Below the pieces are notes generated by a model. That model saw only the letters and a program-made list of their open reading frames with translations, was not told the DNA's origin and made no database searches. The position numbers were made by a program, and so were the translations under genes. A stretch of DNA of 64,000 bases from the NCBI GenBank assembly GCA_039111635.1, contig JBCAQO010000005.1, forward strand, positions 1,240,001-1,304,000. The letters are read 5' to 3'. The stretch's first letter is position 1, and the number at the start of each line of letters is the position of its first letter. This DNA comes from Heterobasidion occidentale. Lineage: Eukaryota; Basidiomycota; Agaricomycetes; Russulales; Bondarzewiaceae. Below, piece by piece: positions 11,397 to 21,715 of the stretch.

Positions 11397-12884
11397 TCAG
11401 TCGAGGAACGCAAAAAAGTGAGATTCAACGCACTCCAGTTCACGACCGAAAAGACTCTTGATCTTGTTGATGATGGGCTCAACTGAGGACGAAGCGGCGA
11501 GACCGGCTACGGTACCCAGGATGCCCTTGCCAGTAGCGCCCAATGCGCGGGCGTCGTGGGGGAAGGCGACGGCGGGTCCAGCGACAGTGAGATTGTCGAT
11601 GATGTCCTTGAGCGAGACAAGTTCATCATCGTCGACCAGGCGCCTCCCGTTGGAGACAGGGATGGCAGGACCAACAGAGGTGCGAAGGATGTCTTTGAGC
11701 CGGTCGATGTCGATAGTGTCGAAGGGAAGGGTATGAGCAACGTCGCGTTGCTTGTTGTTGCCGAGAATGGCATTGCCAGCGGCAACAGCGGCGCCACCAG
11801 TGAGACCACCGAGGATGCTGTTCTTGAGAACGGTAGCAATGTCGTCGGTGGCTTGCGGGAGAATCTTGCCCAAGGCGCTGCCAATGCTGGCGCGAGCCTC
11901 AAGCTCAGAAACTTCGCGCCTGATAGTGATATTAGCACATCGTGTCGACAAACCGTACCAAAGGAGACGTACTTGTTGTTGCCGCCAACAGCATTTCCAG
12001 CGGCAAGGACTCCACCTGAGGCGAGACCACCCACGATGCTGTTCTTGAGGACCTTGCTGAGGCTCTCCTCAGCAGTGGGAACCAGCTTCCCAAGAAGACT
12101 GCCAAGGCCACGAGCCTCAAGCTCAGAAACTTCGCGCCTGGGGGTGATATTCAGCACATCATGTCAATAAGCCGTGCCAAGGGAGACGTACTTGTTGTTG
12201 CCGCCAACAGCATTTCCAGCGGCGAGGACTCCACCTGAGGCAAGACCACCCACGATACTGTTCTTGAGGACCTTGCTGAGGCTCTCCTCAGCAGTGGGAA
12301 CCAGCTTCCCTAAAAGGCTACCAAGGCCACGAGCGTCGAGCTCCTCGAGCGCGCGCGCGTTGGTCTTGCTATCGCTGCTACCGCTCAGGAAGTGGGTGAG
12401 AGCAGCGACGGCGCCACTGGTGACAGCGCCGGTGCCGAGCGTCTTTGCGATGGTACCAAGGGAAAGCGCGCGAGCTTCGATGTCACCGTCACCGGACTCA
12501 CTGTGTAACAGGCGAAGATTAGGAGGCAGGAAATATCAAAGGAAAGCTGAGAACCCACCTTTGAAGAGCCTTCACAAGCTCTGCGACATCCTCGGCGCTG
12601 ACGTCGCGACGACTGGAAGAGGAGTCACCCCCGACGAAGTGGTTCAAGGCGGAGAGAGCTCCACCACTGAGGGCACCGAGACCAAGTTCCTTGACGATCG
12701 AACCAAGGCCCAACTTGCGAGCATCGAGTTCCTCTGCACGAGCATGGGCCTTAGTTTGACTACAAAAAAACAAGTGAGACAAGGCCGATAGTCAAGAGCA
12801 AGAGACGTACGAGATGGGAACAGCGATCGCGGGGGAAGCGGCCGCGACGAACAGAAGAGCAGCGATCAAAGAAGAAGAGTGCAT
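11397..12884 (-). CDS. Secreted precursor with duplicated exons and Kex2-type cleavage sites
   Basis: I do not recognise a named family. Five exons (12884-12811, 12759-12559, 12500-12192, 12137-11973, 11919-11397) total 1,272 nt, or 423 residues. 'MHSSSLIAALLFVAAASPAI' is a clear signal peptide. The rest is a series of related blocks of 50-60 residues: a short 'E.DAR' or 'ELEAR' segment, an amphipathic stretch such as 'GLGSLLGKLVPTAEESLSKV', and a glycine/alanine-rich stretch such as 'IVGGLASGGVLAAGNAVGGN'. Lysine at the end of one exon and arginine at the start of the next make a KR pair at two junctions. RR occurs near residue 78 and GRR in the last exon. This fits a Kex2-processed repeat precursor releasing several similar secreted peptides; an uncleaved wall or surface protein is the alternative. 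The peptides' role is unknown. Confidence 0.75.
11748..12345 (-). repeat. Three tandem exon-intron units of about 220 bp
   Basis: Units begin at about 11748, 11969 and 12188. The last two are nearly identical in DNA, intron included; the first has diverged but keeps the same exon and splice positions. They encode successive blocks of the secreted precursor. Confidence 0.85.
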
Positions 12885-13119
12885 TTTGACAAGAGTGATT
12901 CGAATGGAAAAATTCAGATGAATGAAATCGTGGAGATTAAGATTAATTTGGGCGCGAAAGCAAAGAGTGACTCGTTAGGGAACAAAAAGTAAGTGGCTGT
13001 CGGAAAGGCATGGTCAACATCACAAGCGAAAGGAGGAGACAAGAGAGATGACTCACCAACCAGTACCAGGTGAATACGAAGGGAGCAGGAGCTGAGGAAT
13101 TCAGGTGGAGTGGACCCCT

Positions 13120-13126
13120 CTTTATA
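13120..13126 (-). promoter_or_regulatory. TATA box of the secreted precursor gene
   Basis: TATAAAG on the minus strand, about 236 bp upstream of the ATG at 12884, with a purine/pyrimidine-skewed leader in between. Strong TATA boxes are common in highly or conditionally expressed fungal genes. Confidence 0.5.
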
Positions 13127-14269
13127 CTACGCGCGAGGAAATCAAAAACATATCCTTTCCAATTTGGCTAGCTGATGTCTTTCGCCCTTGGTGATAGTTG
13201 ATGATGGGCTATGATGGGTGCATCAAAAACCAGACCCTCAGGGGTGGATTTCAAAACACAGACATCACAGCAACTTGCAAACGGATGATTAGCGGGTCGC
13301 AACCTGTCGCAACAGGCCGCAATGCATCAAGGTATCAATAAGCTGCCATCACGGACAAGTCGAAGTGCTCAACGGACTTTTCCCGAAGCCGAGTCCCTCT
13401 AATCCTCAGCCGCCTGCAGATTCCTCCGCCAGATGGCTATGTCTAGAGTAAGCTATCTGATATTGTTCTGGCTAAGTCAAATTAGGGACATCATAGGACA
13501 GCAAAAAGAGCAGGAATGCTTGTTAGGCGAGAGAACTGTGAGAGAGAGACTAAAGAAAGACCGTCGCGTTGGCGCCGATCGCACGTAACATCGGGAGTCA
13601 TCAGCGTCCGGGCAAAATCCAGCATAATTAAAAATCCGAAGAATGATTGATTGTAACCCATTACATAGATTTGCAAGTTGGTTTCATCGGAGTGTACAAG
13701 TCCTGTACATAGTACATGAAAGGATGTATTTTTCAGTCGAAAAATGTATCTATGTAGACCCATTTGCAATACCAACTACAAGTATGGTCGTGGCTTATAC
13801 ACAGAACGACTGTCTTCTGTGTAAGGTCAGCCACAGAGACTAGGTTGTGGCAGGACGAATCCACCGTGGTATCACTCATGACCGGTGACCAGTTGCCGAA
13901 GCAACCACAAGGATGATGGCATTGTTACAGTATTGTTACTGTATCCACAGAGCCATCAATGAATCATGCATCATGATACTTCGTAGGGAGATTTCTGCCG
14001 ACCCCATTTGAGGTGAGCTAGAACGTTTGATGGTATTTCTGTAGCTTCCCCTTCTTCGCACGCTCGTGTTTTACCCCATGTTCAACTTGGTTCAAGTGGA
14101 ACGATGAATTGCAAGACAAGATATCATGCAACAGAGACATGGATTGGTGAACATTCCCGAACGGCAGTACACTCAAACAGACTCATAGGCAGTGTGTTTA
14201 ATGGTCTTCTGCCGCCTGCTTAGGTTGCTGACCCTATGCATCGCGGATCAATTCAGCATGTGCTCTCCA
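13127..14269. other. Intergenic, no gene seen
   Basis: About 1.1 kb of AT-richer sequence between the precursor promoter and the 3' end of the next minus-strand gene. Open frames are short and lack family motifs. Confidence 0.5.
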
Positions 14270-15224
14270 CTATTCTCCGTCCGTTGAAGATTTCAAATTT
14301 GGACGCACCTGTTTGCTCTTCTCCCTGGCGTCCCCCAAATCCGTCGGGCCTGATGCACCCTCACCCTGCACTGTCCCCGTCTTTACACCCCTCTCAGGCT
14401 TGTCAACCTGTTCCCATTCGCTTTCCGCGTCAGACGTCTGCCCAGGTGCGCCATTATCGTACGGGGTGGAAGACTCGGCGGGGACAGATCCCGTCGCCTC
14501 TGCTTGAATGGCCTCCTTGGGAGAGTCGTCGGTCTGTGATTTTTCCAATAGATGGGGGTGAGCGCAACCCAATGTGAGGAAACCAACTTCAGGTGAACGA
14601 TATTCTGAGGATGACGTACAACGGCGCGCGCGATAGACTCCTTGATTTCTTCGACGGGGACGGCGGTGCCCTCATCATCTTTCACAACCTCTCCTGAGGC
14701 TGCCTACGTGCCCAGGTTAAAATGATGCAATTAGCCTGACAATAAGTATCCCAAATACGCAAACACACCTCTGGCGCGGGCTCTGGCTCTGGCTCCGCCT
14801 TTTGCGAGACGACAGTCTCGTCGGGAGTGTGCGGTTCACCATGACCTGATGCAGCATGCGCTTGATGAGGTGCCGCCTTGGAATATGGCGAGAGAAGGTA
14901 CAAAATCTACATCCGGCGTTATGTTAGCAGGTGCACTCGGAACAGAAGAGGAGCCACGTAGCATACCGTAGGAATAAATACAGCGCCCGAGGCGATCTGC
15001 GTGCGGCATTATTTAGAATTTGGGCAGAATTAGATCGCATGTACACGAGAAACTATTTGGAAATGCACCATCCAAGGAGTGTCACTGCTTGGGCTACCGT
15101 GCTCGTGCGCACCAGAGCCGGACATTCCCCGGCGAGCGGCGGCGTGCCCAGACTGCCGAAGTGCAGGACGCGACGCAGAACGGAATGCAGGGGCGAAAAT
15201 GCGACGACCGACGCGCGAGGCCAT
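14270..15224 (-). CDS. Small mitochondrial membrane protein of unknown function
   Basis: Five exons (15224-15069, 14996-14967, 14906-14769, 14703-14620, 14533-14270) sum to 672 nt, or 223 residues, all in frame. The amino end 'MASRVGRRIFAPAFRSASRP' is rich in Arg, Ser and Ala with no acid, as in mitochondrial import sequences. 'SDTPWMIASGAVFIPTILYL' then gives one membrane helix, encoded partly by a 30-nt exon. The rest is hydrophilic, with a His/Ala-rich segment, an acidic Glu/Pro run and 'EEIKESIARAV', and looks disordered. I recall similar small fungal proteins with a 'SDTPW' motif before the helix, but no named function. An inner-membrane protein with a soluble tail is the best inference. 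Confidence 0.75.
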
Positions 15225-17061
15225 GCTGCTTTTTGCGGAGGATGAAGGATTGAAATGGGAGGGAGGCAAAGGAGGATGAGCGAATGCCGATTGAAGTTCT
15301 CTTACGGAAGAGACCGGTGATGCCGATGTCATTTTTACTTCCGGTGCGCCGTCATAGGCTGTCGAGTCCGAGTCCACCATCGTTGTGTAGTAGCTTCCTC
15401 TACAGCTCGACTCCTTCCTCAGCATTTTCAATCAAATACATCATGCATGAGATCCTTTATAGAGGCTTTCTTCCTATGGATCAAGGTTACGCCGCAATGC
15501 CGACTGGCAGTGGCAGCTAGAGGGAGGACAAAGGCGTAGCAGTCGTGCTTCAGGCGAGTTTCTGAACCTATTGCGTAGTATGTGTAGACTAGTATGAATT
15601 ACTCATGATACCGACAAGCGCACAAAATATCTCCCGCGGGGCCCGGGCCAAAAACCGAGCTGATTGTGTTCCAACGGACATGCCCAATATCTTCCCCTTC
15701 TCGACAGCGTTCATCTGACGGTTTTCTTTTGAACTTTGTCGGATGAGCATGTCGCCCCTTGAGGCCTTGTGGCCTGGCAACAGTCTCAGGTTTTGGAAAC
15801 CGAAATGAGCGCAAGATTTTTGAAGACTTCTTAACGTTCGAACTTCGGCATCATCGAACCTGATGTGTATCCACGAATGTACCATGCAGAGGAGAAACGA
15901 GGCTGAGCGGCCTCGTTTCGAGTTTGCGTTATTCGACCGAAGGCCGCTGTTCGCAATACATCCCCTCGGATTTCGCCAGATGACGCCCTGCCATGACGAT
16001 CCGAGGTCTAGGCAGTCAGGTTCAAGATGTTCAAGCAGATTGTCTGAAGTTTTTCCGATAAATATGGCTTGCCATGCTGTGCATAATCACGCTCAAGGAC
16101 TGAGGCTGTACGAAGCTTGACGGCGGCCGTGAACATACGGTGAAGTGCCTGTGGTTCTGCTACCCTTGTCGACGTCCTAAGAATGTGTCGTACTTATCCA
16201 GCATCCTCGTGCTCGCCCTAGCTTATCTGCGAAAATCACAGGGCCAACTTTTCTCACGATTGGCTCTTTTGCCTCAAACGACCTTGTCAACCTGTTACTG
16301 CACGCGCTCAATCAGTGCTCAATCTTGTTCGATCACGATGCGTAGAATCGCTACCTAAAGGATGCACGGATCTTGAGTGCGGCAGCCGATTGACCATGTT
16401 TTCGTCCCTGAAAAAGACTCGTTGTCTCGTGTTGCAATTTCTTACGACCTCGATCGAGTCTTGGCACTATGTTTTTCAGTGGCCCAGCTTCTGCAAATGG
16501 TTTTCCAGTCATCGCAGACCGATGATCGTCATCCGAGGAGCTAGAAGGAGTTAGTTTCCGAAAGTGAGCAATCTCGCACATATCCCTACGCAGCGACAAT
16601 GACCAGCGTTCGATCTAGCTGACGCACCCTTACAGTAGTCGGCAGCAGTACTGCATTAACCATTCACGTCGACGACGACGTAAACATCATAGCCCATGCG
16701 TGTTCATCGACGGCCACTCCAATTGTGCTCAATTAATCATGGAGTCTGACCTTTACCACCCCTTTACACTCCCTTTACCTTGTCATGTCGTGAGTTTGTC
16801 CTTGTTGCTTCCAAAGAATTGGTCATGCCATCCTAAATTCAACACAAAATTATTGAGGTTCTTCCGCCCGATGCGTCGCAGTCGTCTTGTGGCCGCACGT
16901 CTTGCGCATGACTTCTCCTCAATGGTCCAAGTGGTCAAGCAGGACCTTACACAAATGGGGCATGCGTATCGAATGGTCATCACTAGATTTCCCTCATCGC
17001 CTCAATGCCTCGAAGGACTTCGATTTCTTCCGGCTGATGGCCCAGAAAGTAAGGGGACGCA
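15225..17061. other. Long divergent intergenic region, no gene seen
   Basis: About 1.8 kb with only short frames on both strands. It must contain the promoter of the mitochondrial protein gene on one side and of the protease gene on the other. Confidence 0.5.
15894..15919. repeat. Perfect 10-bp inverted repeat with 6-base loop
   Basis: GAAACGAGGC, six bases, then GCCTCGTTTC. It could form a stem-loop or be a palindromic protein-binding site; it lies deep in a gene-free stretch. Confidence 0.8.
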
Positions 17062-17069
17062 TATATATA
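17062..17069 (+). promoter_or_regulatory. TATA box of the secreted aspartic protease gene
   Basis: TATATATA, about 70 bp before the ATG at 17134, followed by a C/T-rich leader. Confidence 0.5.
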
Positions 17070-17133
17070 GACATGACTTGCGCTGCACTCAATCAGGTTC
17101 TTCAGTGGTTTCGTCTCACACCATTCCGTTGCA

Positions 17134-18759
17134 ATGCATTTCCCCATCGCATTTGTTATCGTCGCCCTCCCCTTCCTCGTCAATGCCTCGCCGCTCGTCG
17201 GTACCCCTCTCGTCGGCACCCCTCTCGTCGGCACTGCCATCCCCATCGCGAAGCATTCCAACCTTCGGCGTGCTGATGGATCCGTGAACACCACGGCTTT
17301 GCAGGCACAAATCAACCGCTCCGTCTTGTGTGTACTGTTTCGCGTTTTCCCCCTCCGTGCATCTTAATCGACTTGACACTTATATGTACTTGACTGGCAG
17401 CAAAATTGAGAAGGGGTTCTCAGTATACAAAAAGAATACTGGTTCAATCCATCCATTAGCATCTGCGATTCAGAAAAAGGCCAAGCGGGCAGGAAGAGGC
17501 GTGCCTCTCACAAATGACCGATCTCAAGTCTGGTATGGTTCTATCTCTGTCGGAGTCCCCGCACAGACGTACACAGGTCGGTGATCTGTCGCTCCTTTCC
17601 ACTGTCTAACTGCGTCTTATGATATCATGGACGAAACAGTGGAGTTCGACACCGGCAGCAGCGACCTCATTCTTCCAGGTCCATCCTGCAATACGAATTG
17701 CGGCGCGCACACTAAGTACGCTCCTGGCTCCAGCTCAACGTCTGTCAATCTGGGGAAGACATTCACGTGGGATACCGGTAATGGTTCGTCTATCAGCGGC
17801 CAACAGTATACGGATACTGTTTCAGTTGCTGGGTTGAAGGTACGCTCCTCTCAGACTCTCTCGTTCTTGCATATTTTGACAGTCGCACCATACAGGCAAC
17901 ATCGCAGGCACTTGGTGCTGCAGCGGCATATCCTTCCAGCGAGGAATCTCCTGCTGACGGAGTATTAGGCATGGCATTCCAGGCCATATCTGATTTGAAT
18001 GCCAGTCCCGTGTTCCAGACGCTCGTTTCCCAGAGCCAGATGACGACGCCTGTGTTCAGCTTCAAGTTGGCACGGAATAACTCAGAGCTGTTCTTGGGAG
18101 GTATAAACAGTCAGCTGGTAAAAGGTCCCCTCACTTACGTCGAGGTTACAGCGGAGGTACGCTTGACATATCTTGAGTCGGTAAAATGTTGAGAAGCTGA
18201 TGTATTTTGCGTTTGGTTAAGGGATACTGGCAATGTCAGCTGGACTCTCTGACAGTGAACAATGTGCAAGTGGTCAGACCCATCGAGGTCATTATAGACA
18301 CTGGCAGCACACCGATCATTGGCGACCCCGACAATGTCGCGGCTGTATACAGTAGCATTCCTGGCGCTCAGTCAGCACCTCAGTATGGCGAAGGCATCTA
18401 CACGAGTAAGCTCACTCTTGCAGGCAATTGTCAGGAAAAGTTCGCTGATCGCATATCGCCGATCGTGCATAGTTCCCTGTGATTTCAACTCAACTATCGC
18501 CCTCAAGTTTGGCAGATACTTCAATATTGACCCCAGAACGTTCAACCTAGGACCTGTTGCTCCGGGCTCCTCAACTTGTATTGGAGGCATCGCCTCAAAC
18601 TCAGCCCTCACCAATCGTAAGCATCATCCCTATCAAGATGAGAATGCACCCTCATCACGATCAATAGAATTCTGGGTGCTCGGTGACGTGTTCCTACAAA
18701 ACGTGTACACTGTTTTCGATTCAAGTTACCCCAAAATTGGCTTTGCGCACCTCGCATGA
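17134..18759 (+). CDS. Secreted pepsin-type aspartic protease (A1 family)
   Basis: This is an acid protease of the pepsin/polyporopepsin kind, made as a zymogen and probably released outside the cell to digest protein. A signal peptide opens it ('MHFPIAFVIVALPFLVNASP'), followed by three copies of Leu-Val-Gly-Thr-Pro/Ala and a basic propeptide with 'KKAKRAGRG', a likely maturation site. The mature enzyme has both catalytic aspartates: 'VEFDTGSSDLILPG' near residue 127 and 'VIIDTGSTPIIG' in the second lobe. The typical 'WVLGDVFLQNVYTVFD' and 'KIGFAHLA' are at the end. About seven introns interrupt it; the first join, 'NRSVFKIEKGF', keeps frame. The tyrosine of the flap is not obvious by eye. 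Start chosen for the signal peptide. Confidence 0.9.
17191..17235 (+). repeat. Three tandem 15-bp units behind the signal peptide
   Basis: The unit CCTCTCGTCGGCACC, with small changes, occurs three times in frame and codes for repeated Pro-Leu-Val-Gly-Thr in the protease propeptide. Confidence 0.85.
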
Positions 18760-19097
18760 TGAGAATGTGTAATGCGGCTATGCATCCTGGCTTCGTCAAT
18801 TTCTTTCCGCCGAGAGGGATTACTAGGGGGAATGTGTGGATTAGTGCGAACCCTACTACTAGTAGGGTGTGCATATGTACCTATTGTGTTTGAACTGCCT
18901 ACTTATATAGAATGTACTATTTCCGTGTACTTGACGCGTGTTTGAATTGAAATCTCGAGAAGAGTGACAGGTCCTATGGTGACTTGCTGAGCGTGTGATC
19001 ATGATGACATCCGAAACGGCTTGGTGCCGCCACTCAGCATACCGAAGTTACATTTAAACCACCTCGTTCGCCACTGTACGCAAACATCTTGCCACAC
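18760..19097. other. Intergenic between protease and RING gene
   Basis: 338 bp with the 3' end of the protease transcript (direct pairs such as CTACTACTAGTAG near 18853) and the promoter of the next gene. No gene. Confidence 0.45.
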
Positions 19098-21217
19098 ATG
19101 TCGCAAGATCCATTACAGAGTCTTCAACGCCTTCTTAGACTTCCATCTCCCGTGGAGCAATCTGCAAATCAAGACGGATCTGTTACTGACCAAGAACCCT
19201 CCACCAGCCTGAAACGGAGGGCTTCATTGACTTTTGAGGGTATGGAGGACGACAGCAGGAAGAGGATGAAGGAAAGCGCGCCATTCGATGAAGGCAACTC
19301 TCCCGAGAAAGAACAGCCCGTCATTATATCTGGCCAGGCTCTCGCAGATGACCTCGAGCAGGAGCTCCAGTGCGGGTGTTGCTCCGCACTCTTGTATAGA
19401 CCCGTAATCGTGAGCCCATGTCAACATTATTTCTGTGGGAGGTGAGTAATATATCATATACGCCCGTATCTCTCCAACTCAATATTGGTTTTAGTTGCTG
19501 TGCGTTGTGGGTTCGGGTGAGTTATCGTCTGCTGCCATACCATATCCGTAGCTGCGCCTGCTGCATCGCGCCCTGCCTTACGGAAGTGTAGGCTGACTGA
19601 GATACCAATCCTCGTCCCAAACGCGTTCGTTCAGCCGGCCGCTACGCGTCGTTGTATCTACCATGCCCGCCAACTTTTCTTACAGTGGGTTACTGTCGTG
19701 TTACTGACCTTTCGATGTGCAATAGAACGGAGGGACAAATTGTCCGGCATGCAGAGGTGCATCGACAACTGTATCCCCATCTCGTCCGCTCCAAGTCATG
19801 GTCGATGTTCTCTTGCGCGCTGATCCGTCGAGAGGTCGATCTCAGAGCGAGAAGCAACAAGCGGACGAAATCTATCGGCCTGGTCAATCGTTCAGGGTAA
19901 GATACTGCTCTTGTATCGTATAAGTTATTTGTCAATCAATTATTACAGATCCCGTCTCCTCGAGAAGCATCACCTGAGCCGACTATTCCTCAAACCGTCG
20001 AATTTGCGCGTCCATGTCCCCATTGTCTGCCCGGAAATCGGTACGGCTGGAGGTGCAGTCAACCAATCCCTGATCCCGCTACGGATCCCGACAACGCATG
20101 GCACGTCGATGACGGTTCTCCTCCCGGTCACGGATACTGCGGCAACTGGTGACATTTTTTCTGAGGCTTTGTGAATGCCAAGTCTGAATCTACGTCTGTC
20201 ATTGCTAGCGAGAATCTCTTGGCTCTGCGAGCACCGACAACCACTAAATGTGACATGTGCCAAGTGTCATTTTGCGGCATCGGCGTTCAAGGACGGTGTA
20301 TTGCAGCTTCGCTGATGTCCCAACATCCGCATGGGATGTCAGACATCGGAGACCTCATTCAGTCTGCCGAAGTATACGAATGTTTTGACGGGAATACCGT
20401 CGAGGTAGACATCATGCTGGACTACCTGACAGCTAACCGTATTACGCCAAGATATATTTATCGCGAGGTTCGTAGTTTCGTCTAGATGTCTATCGTTTCG
20501 TGACAACAATTTTCTATGCCAACTTAGATAATCGAGCATATCCAGTTGCAACCTCGCAAATTCGCGCCATTGATTGAACTGGACCTCTTCGCCGACGTCC
20601 ATAGTGTTGCGGCCGGTATAGACCCCGGCGCTGATGGCCCGCGCGAACGGATTTGTAGGTTATGTGCAACGGAAGTTCTACTCTGGGGACTCAAGGAATG
20701 GTGGATTCGTGAGCGGAATAAAGGGTTTCTTGATGAGAGCGTAACAATCAGGAAGGATTGTCCCGATGGCAGTAGCTGTCATCATCAGAGTGAACACGGT
20801 CAGTGCTTCTATCTTTACTAGCATCTGAACCTTGCTTACACCGTGTTTCTGTATAGCACATGCGAAAGAGTGTACGTTCTCCCCATAAAAATAGCTTTCA
20901 TCCATCTTTTCATCATTTCTATTGCAGTCAACCACATCATCCATCCACCAGAACCAGAACCACAAGATGTCGCCCATGATCATCTTGAGCAACCAGACCC
21001 TGTATCAATACAGACACAGCCTGACCATGTCGCTCACACACAACCTGATCAACCCCCACAGACTCAGCCCGATACCTCGTCGCATCTTTCGATGGGAAAC
21101 TCTGAGGCGGATGTCGCAGCTGTGCTGATGGGAATTGATGCTGCGCCCCCGCTCGCATCCGATGACGGCTTCGAGCATCTACAAGGCTATCCGGACCCCG
21201 TGGAACCACTCTTCTGA
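19098..21217 (+). CDS. CHFR-like RING-finger E3 ubiquitin ligase
   Basis: CHFR-type ligases attach ubiquitin to mitotic regulators. The protein starts 'MSQDPLQSLQRLLRLPSPVE' and carries a RING finger: 'CGCC', 'SPCQHYFCGSCCALWVR', then 'NCPACRG', giving the full set of eight ligands. After a linker comes a second cysteine-rich region ('CPHCLPGNRYGWRC', 'GYCGNCENL', 'KCDMCQVSFCGIGVQGRC'). Then come the conserved blocks 'DIGDLIQSAEVYECFDGNTV', 'MLDYLTANRITPRYIYREI' and 'ERICRLCATEVLLWGLKEWW', which I associate with fungal CHFR proteins. The tail repeats Gln-Pro-Asp/Gln-Thr units and looks disordered. Unlike animal CHFR there is no FHA domain before the RING; either the fungal form lacks it or an upstream exon was missed. 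Confidence 0.82.
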
Positions 21218-21715
21218 GAATAAGAGGACGTGGATCCCATCATCATCTCTCATTGATTGCCATCGCATATGGCTGGTATCATTCATCATCTGTATACGCT
21301 CTCATGACACGTTATGTACGAATTTCTCCTCTTCATCAATCGACTTGTCTCGGATCGGAATGCGAGCTCCATTCTCATGTTTTGACGTTATTTAGCTATC
21401 ACATTTTGCGAGAGAAAAACCTCAACATTAGACCTGTAATTTGTATCAACTGAGACAAGATTACAAATGGCCAACTATGTATATCAAAAGAGTGTACAGA
21501 ATGCGAGCGAAGGAACGATGAAATAAAGTTTTCTAGATCGTCCAGATAGCAGCTACAGAGGAAACAATAGTGAAAATATAAATAGAATCTCCGGTGGAAA
21601 GAACACACAACATGGACGAGGACAAACAGGAGGCTGCGACGTTAGACCGTCAGGACAACCGCGTACTCAAACAACAACAACAGCAGCCCGAGAATAAAAA
21701 GAGTACACTGTTCCC
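21218..21715. other. Intergenic between converging RING and Kelch-BTB genes
   Basis: About 500 bp of AT-rich 3' flanks, with CAACAACAACAGCAG just before the Kelch-BTB stop. No gene seen. Confidence 0.5.

Noticed and set aside
11556..12791. Long plus-strand frames opposite the secreted precursor
   Set aside because: The minus strand has the signal peptide, in-frame introns and repeat structure; the plus frames are antisense of those repeats.
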